Below, one piece after another: positions 15,570 to 23,898 of a stretch of DNA of 35,849 nucleotides (its first letter is position 1; every line of letters starts with the position of its first letter). The DNA comes from Bryobacterales bacterium (lineage in GTDB: Bacteria; Acidobacteriota; Terriglobia; Bryobacterales; Bryobacteraceae): contig PMKM01000019.1 in assembly GCA_003157745.1 (NCBI GenBank), positions 11,614 through 47,462 of the forward strand. Direction: 5' to 3'. A model generated the notes under the pieces. That model ran no database searches. It had not been told where the DNA came from and was given only the letters and a program-made list of their open reading frames with translations. A program made the position numbers and the translations under genes.

Positions 15570-17174
15570 CTACAGAACGGCTTTCTCCGCCTTCGGCAAT
15601 TCGGTATCGGGCACCGACTTGCACATGTGAATGGCGAGGTTCTCGACATTGCGCAGCGCGAAGACGGGTGTGTCGGGCTCGCGCGGCACGCGGATGCGGA
15701 AGAAATCGGCGTCGCGCACGTCGTCGAGGACGAAGGCGGGGCGGAGATCGGGCTTGGCGGCGACGATTTCGACGTCGTCGAAACGAATGCCCTGAGCGTG
15801 GCGGACATAGAAACCGTGCGACGGCATGTGGCCGAACTGGGTCGGTTCGGGATAGGCTTTTTCCATTTCCTTCGGTTCGAGAGCCGCTTCCTCCTTGGTG
15901 CCGCCGCCCTGATGGTAGATCTGCACGTGGCTGATGGTGACGTCTTCGATCGAGTGACCGGGAATTCCGGCGATGATGGAGCCGAGGCCGGGGACGCAAT
16001 TGGAACAGACCAGATTACTGATGACGACGCGCTTGAGCGTACCCACCGGCGTGTTGGCCGGCCCGCGCATACGGGCGCCCAGGCGGAGGAAGATAGGCGC
16101 ACTAATGATGTCTCTCATCGAGATATTGGTAATCGTGATGTCTTCGAGCAGCGCGCCATCGACCGATTCGAGAGCCAGCCCCTGACAGCCCTCGAAAACG
16201 CAATTGGAGATCGTGATGTTACGAAATCCGCCATTCGACTCGGTGCCGAATTTGATGCGGCCGGTGTGGGGAATATGTTCCTTCCCGTCGAAGCGTTTGT
16301 AAGTGCCGTCTAACAGGGTGCCTTCCACAAAACAGCCGCTCACATAGCAGTTAGCGATGGTCACAAACTCGGTCGGCTTGGCCCAGCCCAATCCGTAGCA
16401 ACTCTTCAGGCAGATACCGTCGTCCCAGGGGGAGTTGACGTAGCAGTTGGAGATGCGCACGTTGCGGCAGCAGTCGACGTCCATGCCATCGCGATTAGTG
16501 TCTACGCGCAGATTGTCGATGGTGAGGTTATCGACGCCGGTGGCCAGGATGCCGAAGTGGCCGCCGTGTAGGATGGCGAAGTCGCGCAGAATCACGTTGT
16601 GACAATTCTTAAGAGCGATGGCCTTATTGCCCACGCCAGGGTGTTCGGCAACCGGTCCCGGCCCGTATCCTTTACTAAGACCTTTTCCCCAGATAAGTCC
16701 CGGGCCGAGGATTGCTATGTCGTGAATCTCCTCGCCCCAGAACAAGCTGTTGTGCCAGTGACAATGACCGTAGTCCTGGTAGTCGGGCCAGTTAGTCGGT
16801 TCGGCCAGGTCGTAACAGTCGATTTCTCCCGGCGCTGACGGGTCGGCGGCAATTACTGTGGAACCCTGGTCAAAATACAGGTCGACGTTACTCATCAGAC
16901 GAATGGATCGGCACAGGTAACTGCCCGCCGGGAACTGGACTGTGCCGCCTCCCGCGGCGGCCGCGACGGTAATGGCCTTGTTGACCGCCATGGTATCAAG
17001 CGACTTACCGTCGCCAGCGGCGCCGAACGCACGCACGTTGAAGCTTGTGGGTTTCGGCTCCGGCGTGGAGGCCGCGGCAGTGCCCTGCCCCACGGTAGCG
17101 GCAAGCGCGGTGCCGGCCAAACCGGTCCCGGCACCCTTGAGAAAATCGCGGCGTAATTTGCTTTCGGTGAACAT
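15570..17174 (-). CDS. Glycoside hydrolase family 28-like protein with TAT signal
   Basis: A 534-aa secreted right-handed beta-helix protein related to polygalacturonases, which hydrolyse pectin-type galacturonans. The twin-arginine signal lies at residues 1-33 (KLRRDFLKGAGTGLAGTALA). The N-terminal segment VRAFGAAGDGKSLDTMAVNKA, then AGGGTVQFPAGSYLCRSI, is the usual GH28/pectate-lyase-superfamily start. The acidic motifs are visible as NRDGMDVDCC (NTD equivalent) and WDDGICLKS (DD equivalent), and RIKFGTESNGG matches the RIK motif. The GHG histidine motif expected between DD and RIK is not evident (that stretch reads YVSGCFVEGTLLDGT), so the substrate may differ from polygalacturonate. GAGGAG lies eight bases before the ATG at 17174. 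Confidence 0.87.
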   Translation of the reverse strand: MFTESKLRRDFLKGAGTGLAGTALAATVGQGTAAASTPEPKPTSFNVRAFGAAGDGKSLDTMAVNKAITVAAAAGGGTVQFPAGSYLCRSIRLMSNVDLYFDQGSTVIAADPSAPGEIDCYDLAEPTNWPDYQDYGHCHWHNSLFWGEEIHDIAILGPGLIWGKGLSKGYGPGPVAEHPGVGNKAIALKNCHNVILRDFAILHGGHFGILATGVDNLTIDNLRVDTNRDGMDVDCCRNVRISNCYVNSPWDDGICLKSCYGLGWAKPTEFVTIANCYVSGCFVEGTLLDGTYKRFDGKEHIPHTGRIKFGTESNGGFRNITISNCVFEGCQGLALESVDGALLEDITITNISMRDIISAPIFLRLGARMRGPANTPVGTLKRVVISNLVCSNCVPGLGSIIAGIPGHSIEDVTISHVQIYHQGGGTKEEAALEPKEMEKAYPEPTQFGHMPSHGFYVRHAQGIRFDDVEIVAAKPDLRPAFVLDDVRDADFFRIRVPREPDTPVFALRNVENLAIHMCKSVPDTELPKAEKAVL

Positions 17175-17306
17175 AGACTTATCTCCTCGGACAGCGAAAG
17201 CAGAGTGTAGCGGCTCGACGCCCAGGCCAATACCGTGCTGTCGCTAAACCGATCTTTTAGGATTGCTGACTGCGTGTCGGGCGAACTTAGCCGATTGCGT
17301 TGTTTT

Positions 17307-17441
17307 CACGACTCTGCGCGGCGGGCGACCGCTCCCTTTGGTCGCGGCTCCGTTCGGTGCGAGCCCGGCCTATCGCGTTATTCGCACGACTCTGCGCGGT
17401 GGGCGACCGCTCCCTTTGGTCGCGGCTCCGTTCGGTGCGAG
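17307..17441. repeat. Two direct copies of a 57-bp repeat (period 78 bp)
   Basis: Copy 1 is at 17307-17363 and copy 2 at 17385-17441. They run from cacgactctgcgcgg to ttcggtgcgag and differ at one base (c/t). Similarity continues weakly into the 20 bases to the left of each copy. Each contains a small hairpin, gcgacc...ggtcgc. They lie in the 323-base gap between the divergent GH28 and TSUP genes. The repeat is open in several frames, which artificially lengthens the TSUP frame. Nothing else is recognised in this gap. Confidence 0.8.
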
Positions 17442-17497
17442 GGTCGGGAGGGAATTCGGACTGGCGCCACACTCTACGGCCGCGCTATGCTGCAAGC

Positions 17498-18274
17498 TTG
17501 ACAGCGACACTCGATGTGCCCCGCGCGGCGGTGGCCTTCGGCGCGGCGTTTGTGGCCGGCGCGATCAACTCGGTGGCCGGAGGGGGCACGCTCGTCTCCT
17601 TCCCCGCCCTGATCTGGTTGGGGCTCGGCTCGGTCGCGGCCAATGCGACCAACACGGTCGCCATCTGGCCGGGAACGGTGGGCAGCGCGTGGGCGTACCG
17701 GCGGGAGTTGCGCTCCGCGGAAGCACGCTTCCTGGCGCTGGTCGCGCCCAGCCTGGTGGGCGGGTTGCTCGGCGCCATCCTGCTGCGCTACACGCCTTCG
17801 GCGATGTTCGACCGGATGGTGCCGTTCCTGATCCTGTTTGCCACCCTGCTGTTCATGGTGCAGGAGCCGATTCAGCGGATGCTCAAGACCGCCGACGGCG
17901 CCGCGCATCGCTCGACGCGGTGGCTGATGGGCGGCATGTTGTTCCAGTTGTGCGTGGGCTTGTACGGCGGCTACTTCGGCGCCGGAATCGGCATTCTGAT
18001 GCTGGCCGCGCTGAGCATACTCGGCATCGACGACATACACGAGATGAATAGCCTCAAGGTGATTTTCGGCGGCGCGGTGAACGGCATCGCGGCCGTCTAT
18101 TTCATCTGGGCGCGCATGGTGTACTGGCCGTACGTGCTGCTGATGGCGGTCGCCGCCATCCTCGGCGGCTACCTGGGCGCCGGCACGGCGCGCCAGATGG
18201 GGCAGCGGGCGGTGCGCCGCATCGTGATCGCAATCGGGCTTGGCATGGCGCTTTCGCTGTTCATCCGGAGATAG
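17498..18274 (+). CDS. TSUP family membrane permease (TauE/SafE)
   Basis: A 258-aa inner-membrane protein with about seven to eight hydrophobic helices in two halves. The typical motifs are FGAAFVAGAINSVAGGGTLVSFPAL in the first half and GLYGGYFGAGIGILMLAALS in the second, each the family's glycine-rich half-repeat. TSUP proteins export or import sulfite, sulfoacetate or related organic anions; the substrate here cannot be told. The start is uncertain: TTG at 17498 and GTG at 17516 both fit the family N-terminus, with no strong ribosome site. The longer frame from 17300 is made of the 57-bp repeats and is not credible as protein. No sulfur-metabolism genes are adjacent. Confidence 0.85.
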   Translation: MTATLDVPRAAVAFGAAFVAGAINSVAGGGTLVSFPALIWLGLGSVAANATNTVAIWPGTVGSAWAYRRELRSAEARFLALVAPSLVGGLLGAILLRYTPSAMFDRMVPFLILFATLLFMVQEPIQRMLKTADGAAHRSTRWLMGGMLFQLCVGLYGGYFGAGIGILMLAALSILGIDDIHEMNSLKVIFGGAVNGIAAVYFIWARMVYWPYVLLMAVAAILGGYLGAGTARQMGQRAVRRIVIAIGLGMALSLFIRR

Positions 18275-18328
18275 CGGGTAGGCAGACGACTTCTTGACAA
18301 TACGGGCAAGCTAAAGCATGCCCCACCT

Positions 18329-18988
18329 CTAGAACACGCGGCGTTTGAGACGCTCGACGGTGAATTTGGCGGTTTCGGCGACCGCCATCACGGCCATCAC
18401 GCCGGCCTGCACGGGGTCGGTAACGACCAGGTCGGCCGCATCCGGGACGCTGCCGGCCATGTTCAGGCTGATCACCAGCAGGCCCTGCGCGCGAACCTCG
18501 CGGACGGCGGTTTCGATCTCGCCGCCCATCAGGGCTCCGGCCAGCACGAGCGCCTTGGCGCGCGGCAGGCGGGCCACGGCGCGCACGGCGTCGGCCAGTT
18601 TCTGTTCTCCGACGAGCGGAATCGTATCGACCGAAATATGTTCGCCGCGGATGTTGTGGCGGTCGGCTTCCGAGACGGCGCCGATGGCCACCTGGCCCAC
18701 CTGCGCGCCGCCGCCCATGATAATGATGCGCTTGCCGTAGACGGTTTCGAGCGTCTTGACGATTTCGACCGAGCGCACGATGGCCAGCGCGCGGAGCCCT
18801 TCGACGAGCGGGGCGACGTCGCCCGGCAGAATCACTTCATAATAGGTGCGGGCTTCCTCGGGCCGGTTGGCCAGAATCTCGACCGAGCAGATATCGCCCT
18901 GGTGCTGCGCGATCACGCCGGTCACCTGGTGGAGCACGCCGGTGGTGCCGACGGCATGCACCAGGAGGCCAATGGTCCGCTGTTCCAT
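18329..18988 (-). CDS. ACT domain protein with DUF5612-like C-terminus
   Basis: A 219-aa cytoplasmic protein. The N-terminal ACT domain (about 5-75; LLVHAVGTTGVLHQVTGVIAQ, then YYEVILPG) is the fold that binds small ligands such as amino acids in metabolic enzymes. The rest (about 85-210) begins RIIIMGGGAQVGQVAIGAVSEAD and contains HISVDTIPLVGEQ and VISLNMAGSVPDAADLVVTDPVQAG. This matches my recollection of the DUF5612 family, mostly known from archaea and of unknown function. The GGGAQVGQ loop and the later alpha/beta pattern look like a nucleotide- or sugar-binding fold. It is convergent with the TSUP gene and stands alone. Confidence 0.75.
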   Translation of the reverse strand: MEQRTIGLLVHAVGTTGVLHQVTGVIAQHQGDICSVEILANRPEEARTYYEVILPGDVAPLVEGLRALAIVRSVEIVKTLETVYGKRIIIMGGGAQVGQVAIGAVSEADRHNIRGEHISVDTIPLVGEQKLADAVRAVARLPRAKALVLAGALMGGEIETAVREVRAQGLLVISLNMAGSVPDAADLVVTDPVQAGVMAVMAVAETAKFTVERLKRRVF

Positions 18989-19037
18989 GAACTCCTAGTG
19001 TAGCCCGCGCGCGCCGCCAGGTTGCGGCAAAAATCCG

Positions 19038-19970
19038 CTACCGGCTGCCTTGCAGAATGCGGATGCCGCCGTTCGAGGTGCCGAGATCGACGAGAGGGCC
19101 GCCCTTGCCGATGTCGCCCTCCAGGTGATTCTTGCCGATTTCGCCATGCACGGTCATTTCGAACTCGGAATTGATGGAGCCGTTGTTGGTGGAGGCGGTC
19201 ACGTGGGCATTGGCGTTGCGCGGAAGGTGGACCTCGATCGAGCTATTCGAGGTGTGGGCGCGCACGCCGGCCGCGAAATCGGGCGGCAGTTCGAGATTGA
19301 TCGAGCCGTTGCTCGAGTTGGCGCGGACGTCGCTCGTGGTGCGATCGATCTGGGCCGTGATGGCGCTATTGCTGGTGGTTGCGTCGAGCGAGCCGCGCAG
19401 GCCGCGCACGCCAACGTGGCCGTTCGAAGTTCGCAATTGAACGTCGCCTTCGACCTCGACCAGGTCGATCGGGCCATTGGAAGTTTCGGCGTCCAGCCGG
19501 CCGCGCAGGCGCTCGACGCGGACGGGGCCGTTGCTCGAGCGGAAATGCGACGGGCCAATGCCATCCGCGGTCGAAATGGCGCCGTTGTTGGTCGTGATGC
19601 GCTCGAGCACGGCGGTGCGCGGAAGCTTGATGGCGAAGCGCGCACCCATATTATTACGGCGCTCGACGGGGCGGACGGCGCGGATCGAGACCGACCCGGT
19701 GCCGCGATCGATATCGATGCGCAGGCTATCGGCGGCGGATTGCGACGGGCCGTATTTGGTGCCATCGATCTCGATCGAGGCCTGGTCCCAGCCGGTGATT
19801 TCGACCGACCCGTTGAAGGTCTCGACCGAGACGCGGCTGCCGGCGGCGCACGGGTAGGAGTAATGAAAGTTGCGATTGAAGTGTTGCCAGTTGCCGTCGA
19901 AATCTTCGATGTCGCAGCCGGCCAGCGTCAACATGGCCGCCAGCACGGGTGGAACGAGCATTGCACGCAT
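19038..19970 (-). CDS. DUF4097 family lipoprotein (beta-solenoid)
   Basis: A 310-aa lipoprotein with lipobox LTLAGC (Cys at residue 19). The mature protein consists of repeated strands with an N-G turn: FNGSVEITGW, TNNGAISTADG, SSNGPVRVERL, TSNGPIDLVEV, TSNGHVGVRGL, SSNGSINLELP, TNNGSINSEFE, and a final TSNGGIRILQG. This is the DUF4097/DUF2807 'putative adhesin' beta-helix. Function in bacteria is unknown; such genes often sit beside membrane-stress or anti-sigma loci. GAGG lies six bases before the ATG at 19970. It is divergent from the Yip1-family gene, with 86 bases between the starts. Confidence 0.85.
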   Translation of the reverse strand: MRAMLVPPVLAAMLTLAGCDIEDFDGNWQHFNRNFHYSYPCAAGSRVSVETFNGSVEITGWDQASIEIDGTKYGPSQSAADSLRIDIDRGTGSVSIRAVRPVERRNNMGARFAIKLPRTAVLERITTNNGAISTADGIGPSHFRSSNGPVRVERLRGRLDAETSNGPIDLVEVEGDVQLRTSNGHVGVRGLRGSLDATTSNSAITAQIDRTTSDVRANSSNGSINLELPPDFAAGVRAHTSNSSIEVHLPRNANAHVTASTNNGSINSEFEMTVHGEIGKNHLEGDIGKGGPLVDLGTSNGGIRILQGSR

Positions 19971-20056
19971 GAGGATCCTCGTTCTCGGGTTACGCAAGGG
20001 AGGCGAAAAATGTTCCATGGAACAAATGGCCGGCGATGGCGTACAATCACCAGATT

Positions 20057-20805
20057 ATGATACCCGAAAACTCTTCGGCCGTAGCGCCGCCCGCAGCGGG
20101 AATGGGTGAATTCTCGCGGATTAGCGGGGTATTTTTCGACCCCAAGACGGCTTTCGCGGACATCGCCAAGCGGCCGACGTGGATCGTGCCCGTGGTGCTG
20201 GTCGTGGTTTTCGGCCTGCTGGTGAGCATTACCATCGGCCAGCGCGTGGGCTGGGAACGCGTGGTGCGGCAAAGCATGGAGAACAACTCGCAGGTGCACC
20301 AGGCGACGCCGGAGAGGCGCGAGGAACTGGTCGCGACGTACACCAGGGTCTTTTCGATCATGGCCTACACCGGTGTAATTCTGCTGCCGCTCAGCTTTGC
20401 CATTATGGCCGGCGTGCTGCTGGGCGTGGCATCGGGGATTTTTCCGCGGGGGTTCGCTTCAAACAGGTCTTCGCGGTGGTCTGTTATTCCAGCCTGACCG
20501 GGTTGATCTCGTCGATCCTGACGATTGTGGTTCTACACCTGAAGAACCCGGACGAAGTGAACATTCAGAACGTGCTGGCGTTCAACCGGGCGGCGTTCAT
20601 GGACCAGGCGACGGCCTCGAAGTTCCTGTATTCGCTGGCCACCTCGCTCGACTTGTTTTCCTTCTGGACGATCCTGCTGATGGCCATCGGCTTGAAAGCG
20701 GCATCGGGTAAGAAATTGACTTTCGCGAGCGCGGTCTTCGCGGTGGTGCTGCCCTGGGCCGTATACGTCCTCGGTAAGTCGGCGTTGGCGGGAGTGTTTA
20801 GTTAG
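20057..20805 (+). pseudogene. Yip1-domain membrane protein, interrupted by a one-base frameshift
   Basis: Two overlapping frames together encode one Yip1-type integral membrane protein of about 249 aa with five hydrophobic segments. The first frame, from ATG 20057, gives the N-terminal FDPKTAFADIAKRPTWIVPVVL and the helix VILLPLSFAIMAGVLLGVASG, then loses homology after GIF near 20445. The other frame continues as SAGVRFKQVFAVVCYSSLTGL to the stop at 20805. Adding one T to the five-T run just after ggga restores a continuous GIFSAGVRFKQ. Either this is a true null allele or a base was lost in sequencing. No canonical slippery heptamer is present, so programmed frameshifting is unlikely. A start at 20036 is possible; neither has a clear ribosome site. 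Confidence 0.8.
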
Positions 20806-20865
20806 ACGCGCGGCACAAGCCGGTTCGCGATTTCCGCAGGCCGCGACGGGCGTGCGAAGCTGGTA

Positions 20866-20901
20866 GGAGCTTGCGCACCGCACTTCGGGTGGGCAAGCTC
20901 C
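20866..20901 (+). other. Hairpin immediately upstream of the YfhO-like gene
   Basis: ggagcttgc (20866-20874) pairs perfectly with gcaagctcc (20893-20901), and an inner cacc/ggtg extends the stem after one mismatch. The arm ends seven bases before the ATG at 20908. There is no T-run, so it is a poor terminator. It could fold in the leader of the downstream mRNA and limit ribosome access, or terminate the Yip1 message weakly. Confidence 0.5.
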
Positions 20902-20907
20902 CCGTCT

Positions 20908-22929
20908 ATGCCAGACATCGGACCGGCCGCGGAGGCTCACACCAGGCGCATACGAGTGCGGCTGTCGTTGCTGCTCTTGCTCCTGGTGAACCTCGCCATC
21001 GCGGCGAAGCTGTTCGGCATCGAGTACTCGATTCACTCGGGCTCCATCGAGGGATCCTTCATCTCGATAGCGCGCATCATGGCGAAGTATCCGGGGCAAT
21101 GGCAGTGGTGGCCGTTTTGGAATGGCGGGCTGCCGTTCGAGTGCGTGTACCTGCCGTTCACGCACTGGCTGGTGGCCGGATTCAGCCTGCTGACGCGGAT
21201 GAGCGCGGCGCGGAGCTACCACATCGTGGCGGCGGCCTTCTACGTTGCGAGCCCGCTGGCGGTCTTCTGGATGGCGATCGAGGTCAGCCGGCGGGTGGGT
21301 GCAAGCCTGATCGCGGCGCTGGCATACTCGTCGGTTTCGGCATCGGCGCTGCTGGTGCCGGCCATCGCGGCGGACGCGGGCGGCGCGGTGAATCTGCGGC
21401 GCCTGCAATCGCTGGTGTTCTATGGCGAGGCGCCGCACATGGCCGCCCTGGCGTTGCTGGCGGTGGCGGTGGTGTGCTTTTCGCGCGCGCTACGGACGCG
21501 CCGGTTCGGTTGGCAATTATTGGCCGGCGCGGCAAGCGCCGCGGTGGCATTGAGCAATGCGTTCGGGATTCCGATGTTGGCGGCGGCGCTGGGGTGCTGG
21601 TTGCTGGCCTTCCCGCAGCGCCCGTGGTGGCGGGCGCCACTCACGGTGGGCGCAATCGGGATCCTGGTTTACTGCTGGATCTCGCCCTGGTTGAGCCCAA
21701 CCATGATCCGCGCCATTCGCGCCAACGCGCCCACGACCGGCGGCGACTTCCGGTACACCGCGCACACCTGGATCGCGTTGGCGCTGGTCGCCGGCGGTTT
21801 CGTGGCGTTCTGGCTGGCCCTGCGATTCTTCCGCGCGTCCGCGCATTTGCGTTTCTTTCTGTTGCTCGCCGCGGTGCCGGCGGCGATCGTGATGACGGGC
21901 TACTTCGGGAAAGCGGCCATCATTGCGCAGCCGTTCCGCTACGAGACGGAGTTGGACATGTGGCTGCCGCTCGCGCTCGTGTTCGCCGGAGCGTCGATTC
22001 TGGACCGCGTTCCCGCGCGCGTCCGCATCGGGGTGGCGGCGATCGTCATTGCGGGCCTGGGTTTTCAAACCATCCACTCCGTGCTCTACGCGCGCGGACT
22101 GATCCGCCCGGCCGAGCCAACCGGCTTGAGCGAGTACAGGATCGCGACGTGGCTGGACACGCACCACGCGGGCGAGCGCGCCTTTCTCTTTGGGTCGAGC
22201 AGCCTTCTGTACAACGTTTTCACCGACAATCCGCAACTCGCGGGCGGGCACGAGCAGCACACGGTGAACACGTTCGTTTCGATTGTGCGGTACACCATCT
22301 ATAGCAGCGACCATACCGGCGACCGCGATGCCGAGTATTCCATCTTCTGGCTGAAAGCCTTCGGCACACACCTGATCGTGATGCCGGGCCGCGGCAGCCG
22401 CGACTACTATAAGGACGCCATGGTCCATCCGGCGAAGTTCGACGGCGTGCTGCCGCTGCTGTGGCAGTCGGAAGGCGACTCGATCTACGCGGTGCCAGCG
22501 CGCTCGAATTCGCTGGCGCACGTGATTCCGGTTTCGGCGATCGTCACGCGAAGACCTCGCCACGGCCTGGACACGGCGCCGGTGGAAGCGTATGTCGCCG
22601 CGCTCGACGACGCCAGGTACCCGCCGGCTTCGTTCCGCTGGCGCGGCCTGAGCGAAGCGGAGATCGAAACCGCGCTGAGCCCCGGGCAGGCGATTTCCGT
22701 GCAGGTGACTTACGCGCCGGGATGGGAGGCATGGGTCGACGGTAAGCCGCAGCCGGTTTCGGGCGATGCGATCGGCCAGATCGTGATCCGGCCCGACTGC
22801 CTGGGGCCGTGCCGGGTGGTGCTGCGATACACGGGCGGTTGGGAGCACCGCGCAACACGCGCCATGAGCGTGGCGGCGATGCTGGTGGCGATGGCGCTCG
22901 GGTGGCGGGGTAAACGGAAAGCCGCGTGA
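20908..22929 (+). CDS. Polytopic membrane protein, YfhO/GT-C-like
   Basis: A 673-aa integral membrane protein. About ten to twelve hydrophobic helices span residues 18-430, with acidic and histidine residues in the first loops (FWNGGLPFECVYLPFTHWLVAG). This layout resembles lipid-linked-sugar GT-C glycosyltransferases and YfhO. The C-terminal third is extracytoplasmic; it includes VTYAPGWEAWVDGKPQPV, the typical YfhO 'PGW.A.VDGK' beta-domain motif, followed by one last helix (RAMSVAAMLVAMALGW). YfhO-type proteins transfer sugars to lipid or cell-wall polymers, but the substrate here is unknown. No clear ribosome site precedes the ATG, and a hairpin lies directly before it. Confidence 0.75.
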   Translation: MPDIGPAAEAHTRRIRVRLSLLLLLLVNLAIAAKLFGIEYSIHSGSIEGSFISIARIMAKYPGQWQWWPFWNGGLPFECVYLPFTHWLVAGFSLLTRMSAARSYHIVAAAFYVASPLAVFWMAIEVSRRVGASLIAALAYSSVSASALLVPAIAADAGGAVNLRRLQSLVFYGEAPHMAALALLAVAVVCFSRALRTRRFGWQLLAGAASAAVALSNAFGIPMLAAALGCWLLAFPQRPWWRAPLTVGAIGILVYCWISPWLSPTMIRAIRANAPTTGGDFRYTAHTWIALALVAGGFVAFWLALRFFRASAHLRFFLLLAAVPAAIVMTGYFGKAAIIAQPFRYETELDMWLPLALVFAGASILDRVPARVRIGVAAIVIAGLGFQTIHSVLYARGLIRPAEPTGLSEYRIATWLDTHHAGERAFLFGSSSLLYNVFTDNPQLAGGHEQHTVNTFVSIVRYTIYSSDHTGDRDAEYSIFWLKAFGTHLIVMPGRGSRDYYKDAMVHPAKFDGVLPLLWQSEGDSIYAVPARSNSLAHVIPVSAIVTRRPRHGLDTAPVEAYVAALDDARYPPASFRWRGLSEAEIETALSPGQAISVQVTYAPGWEAWVDGKPQPVSGDAIGQIVIRPDCLGPCRVVLRYTGGWEHRATRAMSVAAMLVAMALGWRGKRKAA

Positions 22930-23087
22930 ACGGCAGCATCTGCGCGACGAGGTGCAGATTCTTCATCGCGCCGCGAAAGGTGCCGGTCGCGCGGGCCACG
23001 GGGACTCAAGCAGATGGCGGCCTGAGGGTACTCGACGGCACAATGGCAGCCGGAGTGCTTACTACCCAACCCGAAGGAGATTCTTGC

Positions 23088-23780
23088 ATGCGTAGAACAT
23101 TCGTTGCCATTCTGGCAGTTGCGGGTTCCATGAGCGCCCTCGCTTTTGCAGAGGACAGAGAAGCCAAGGTTGAAGACAGGTTGGACGCTTCGGCCGATGC
23201 GTTGACGGACATGATGAGGGCTGCCGACAAGGGCATCCCGCAGGATCTGATCGATAAGGCGCGCTGCGTCGTGGTGATACCCGGCATGAAGAAGGCCGGT
23301 TTCATCTTCGCCGCGAAGTATGGCCGCGGGTTCGCGACATGCCGCCGGCACGGTGGCGTTGGTTGGAGCGCGCCGGCCGCGATGCGCGTGGAAGGCGGGA
23401 GCGTCGGATTCCAGATTGGCGGTTCGGAGACCGATATCGTCCTACTGGTGATGAACGATGGCGGCATGCACCACCTCTTGTCGGATAAGTTCACGCTCGG
23501 CGGAGAAGCGACGGCGGCGGCAGGCCCGGTGGGTCGCGACGTGGCGGCAGAGACGGACGCCGAGATGCACGCGGAAATGCTGTCGTATTCCCGTTCGCGC
23601 GGGCTGTTCGCGGGGATCTCGCTCGAGGGCGCAACGCTGCGTCCCGATGGGGAAAGCAACCGGGAACTCTATGGCCACGACTCGACGAATCGCGAAATCC
23701 TGACCGGCGACTTCAAGACGCCGGCGTCGGCGGGCCGGTTTGAACGCGCATTGAACCGCAGTTCAGCCGAACGCAAGTAA
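23088..23780 (+). CDS. Secreted SYLF (Ysc84-like) lipid-binding domain protein
   Basis: A 230-aa protein with a signal peptide (MRRTFVAILAVAGSMSALAFA). The SYLF/Ysc84 domain occupies most of the rest: DKARCVVVIPGMKKAGFIFAAKYGRG, WSAPAAMRVEGGSVGFQIGGSETD, a conserved LLVMNDGGMHHLL, and FTLGGEATAAAGPVGRDVAAETDAEM. The C-terminal YSRSRGLFAGISLEGATL is diagnostic of the family. In eukaryotes the domain binds phosphoinositides; bacterial members are exported and poorly known. GGAG lies about seven bases before the ATG at 23088; the open frame upstream to 22926 is not needed. Confidence 0.9.
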   Translation: MRRTFVAILAVAGSMSALAFAEDREAKVEDRLDASADALTDMMRAADKGIPQDLIDKARCVVVIPGMKKAGFIFAAKYGRGFATCRRHGGVGWSAPAAMRVEGGSVGFQIGGSETDIVLLVMNDGGMHHLLSDKFTLGGEATAAAGPVGRDVAAETDAEMHAEMLSYSRSRGLFAGISLEGATLRPDGESNRELYGHDSTNREILTGDFKTPASAGRFERALNRSSAERK

Positions 23781-23833
23781 CCCGATCTTCGCGGAGGGGC
23801 GAAAGCGCCGTTCGCGGCGCACCGCTGCCTGAC

Positions 23834-23879
23834 GGTCGCGGCTTGGATTGTATTCCAGGCCGCGACCACAGCGGTTTTT
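23834..23879 (+). terminator. Hairpin terminator downstream of the SYLF gene
   Basis: ggtcgcggcttgg (23834-23846) pairs with ccaggccgcgacc (23855-23867), 13 pairs with one G-T, around an eight-base loop. A five-T run follows after a few bases (ggttttt). It lies between the stops of the convergent SYLF and small membrane protein genes. Confidence 0.65.
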
Positions 23880-23898
23880 CAATAGGATCGAATCCGGC

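Noticed and set aside
18305-18326. Degenerate REP copy (ggcaagctaaagcatgccccac)
   Set aside because: Only the ccccac end and part of one arm match, and the palindrome is lost; may be a remnant but not supportable alone.
20430-20460. Programmed frameshift site in the Yip1 gene
   Set aside because: Neither the T-run nor the G-run forms an X-XXY-YYZ heptamer in the zero frame, and no downstream pseudoknot is obvious; a missing base explains it more simply.
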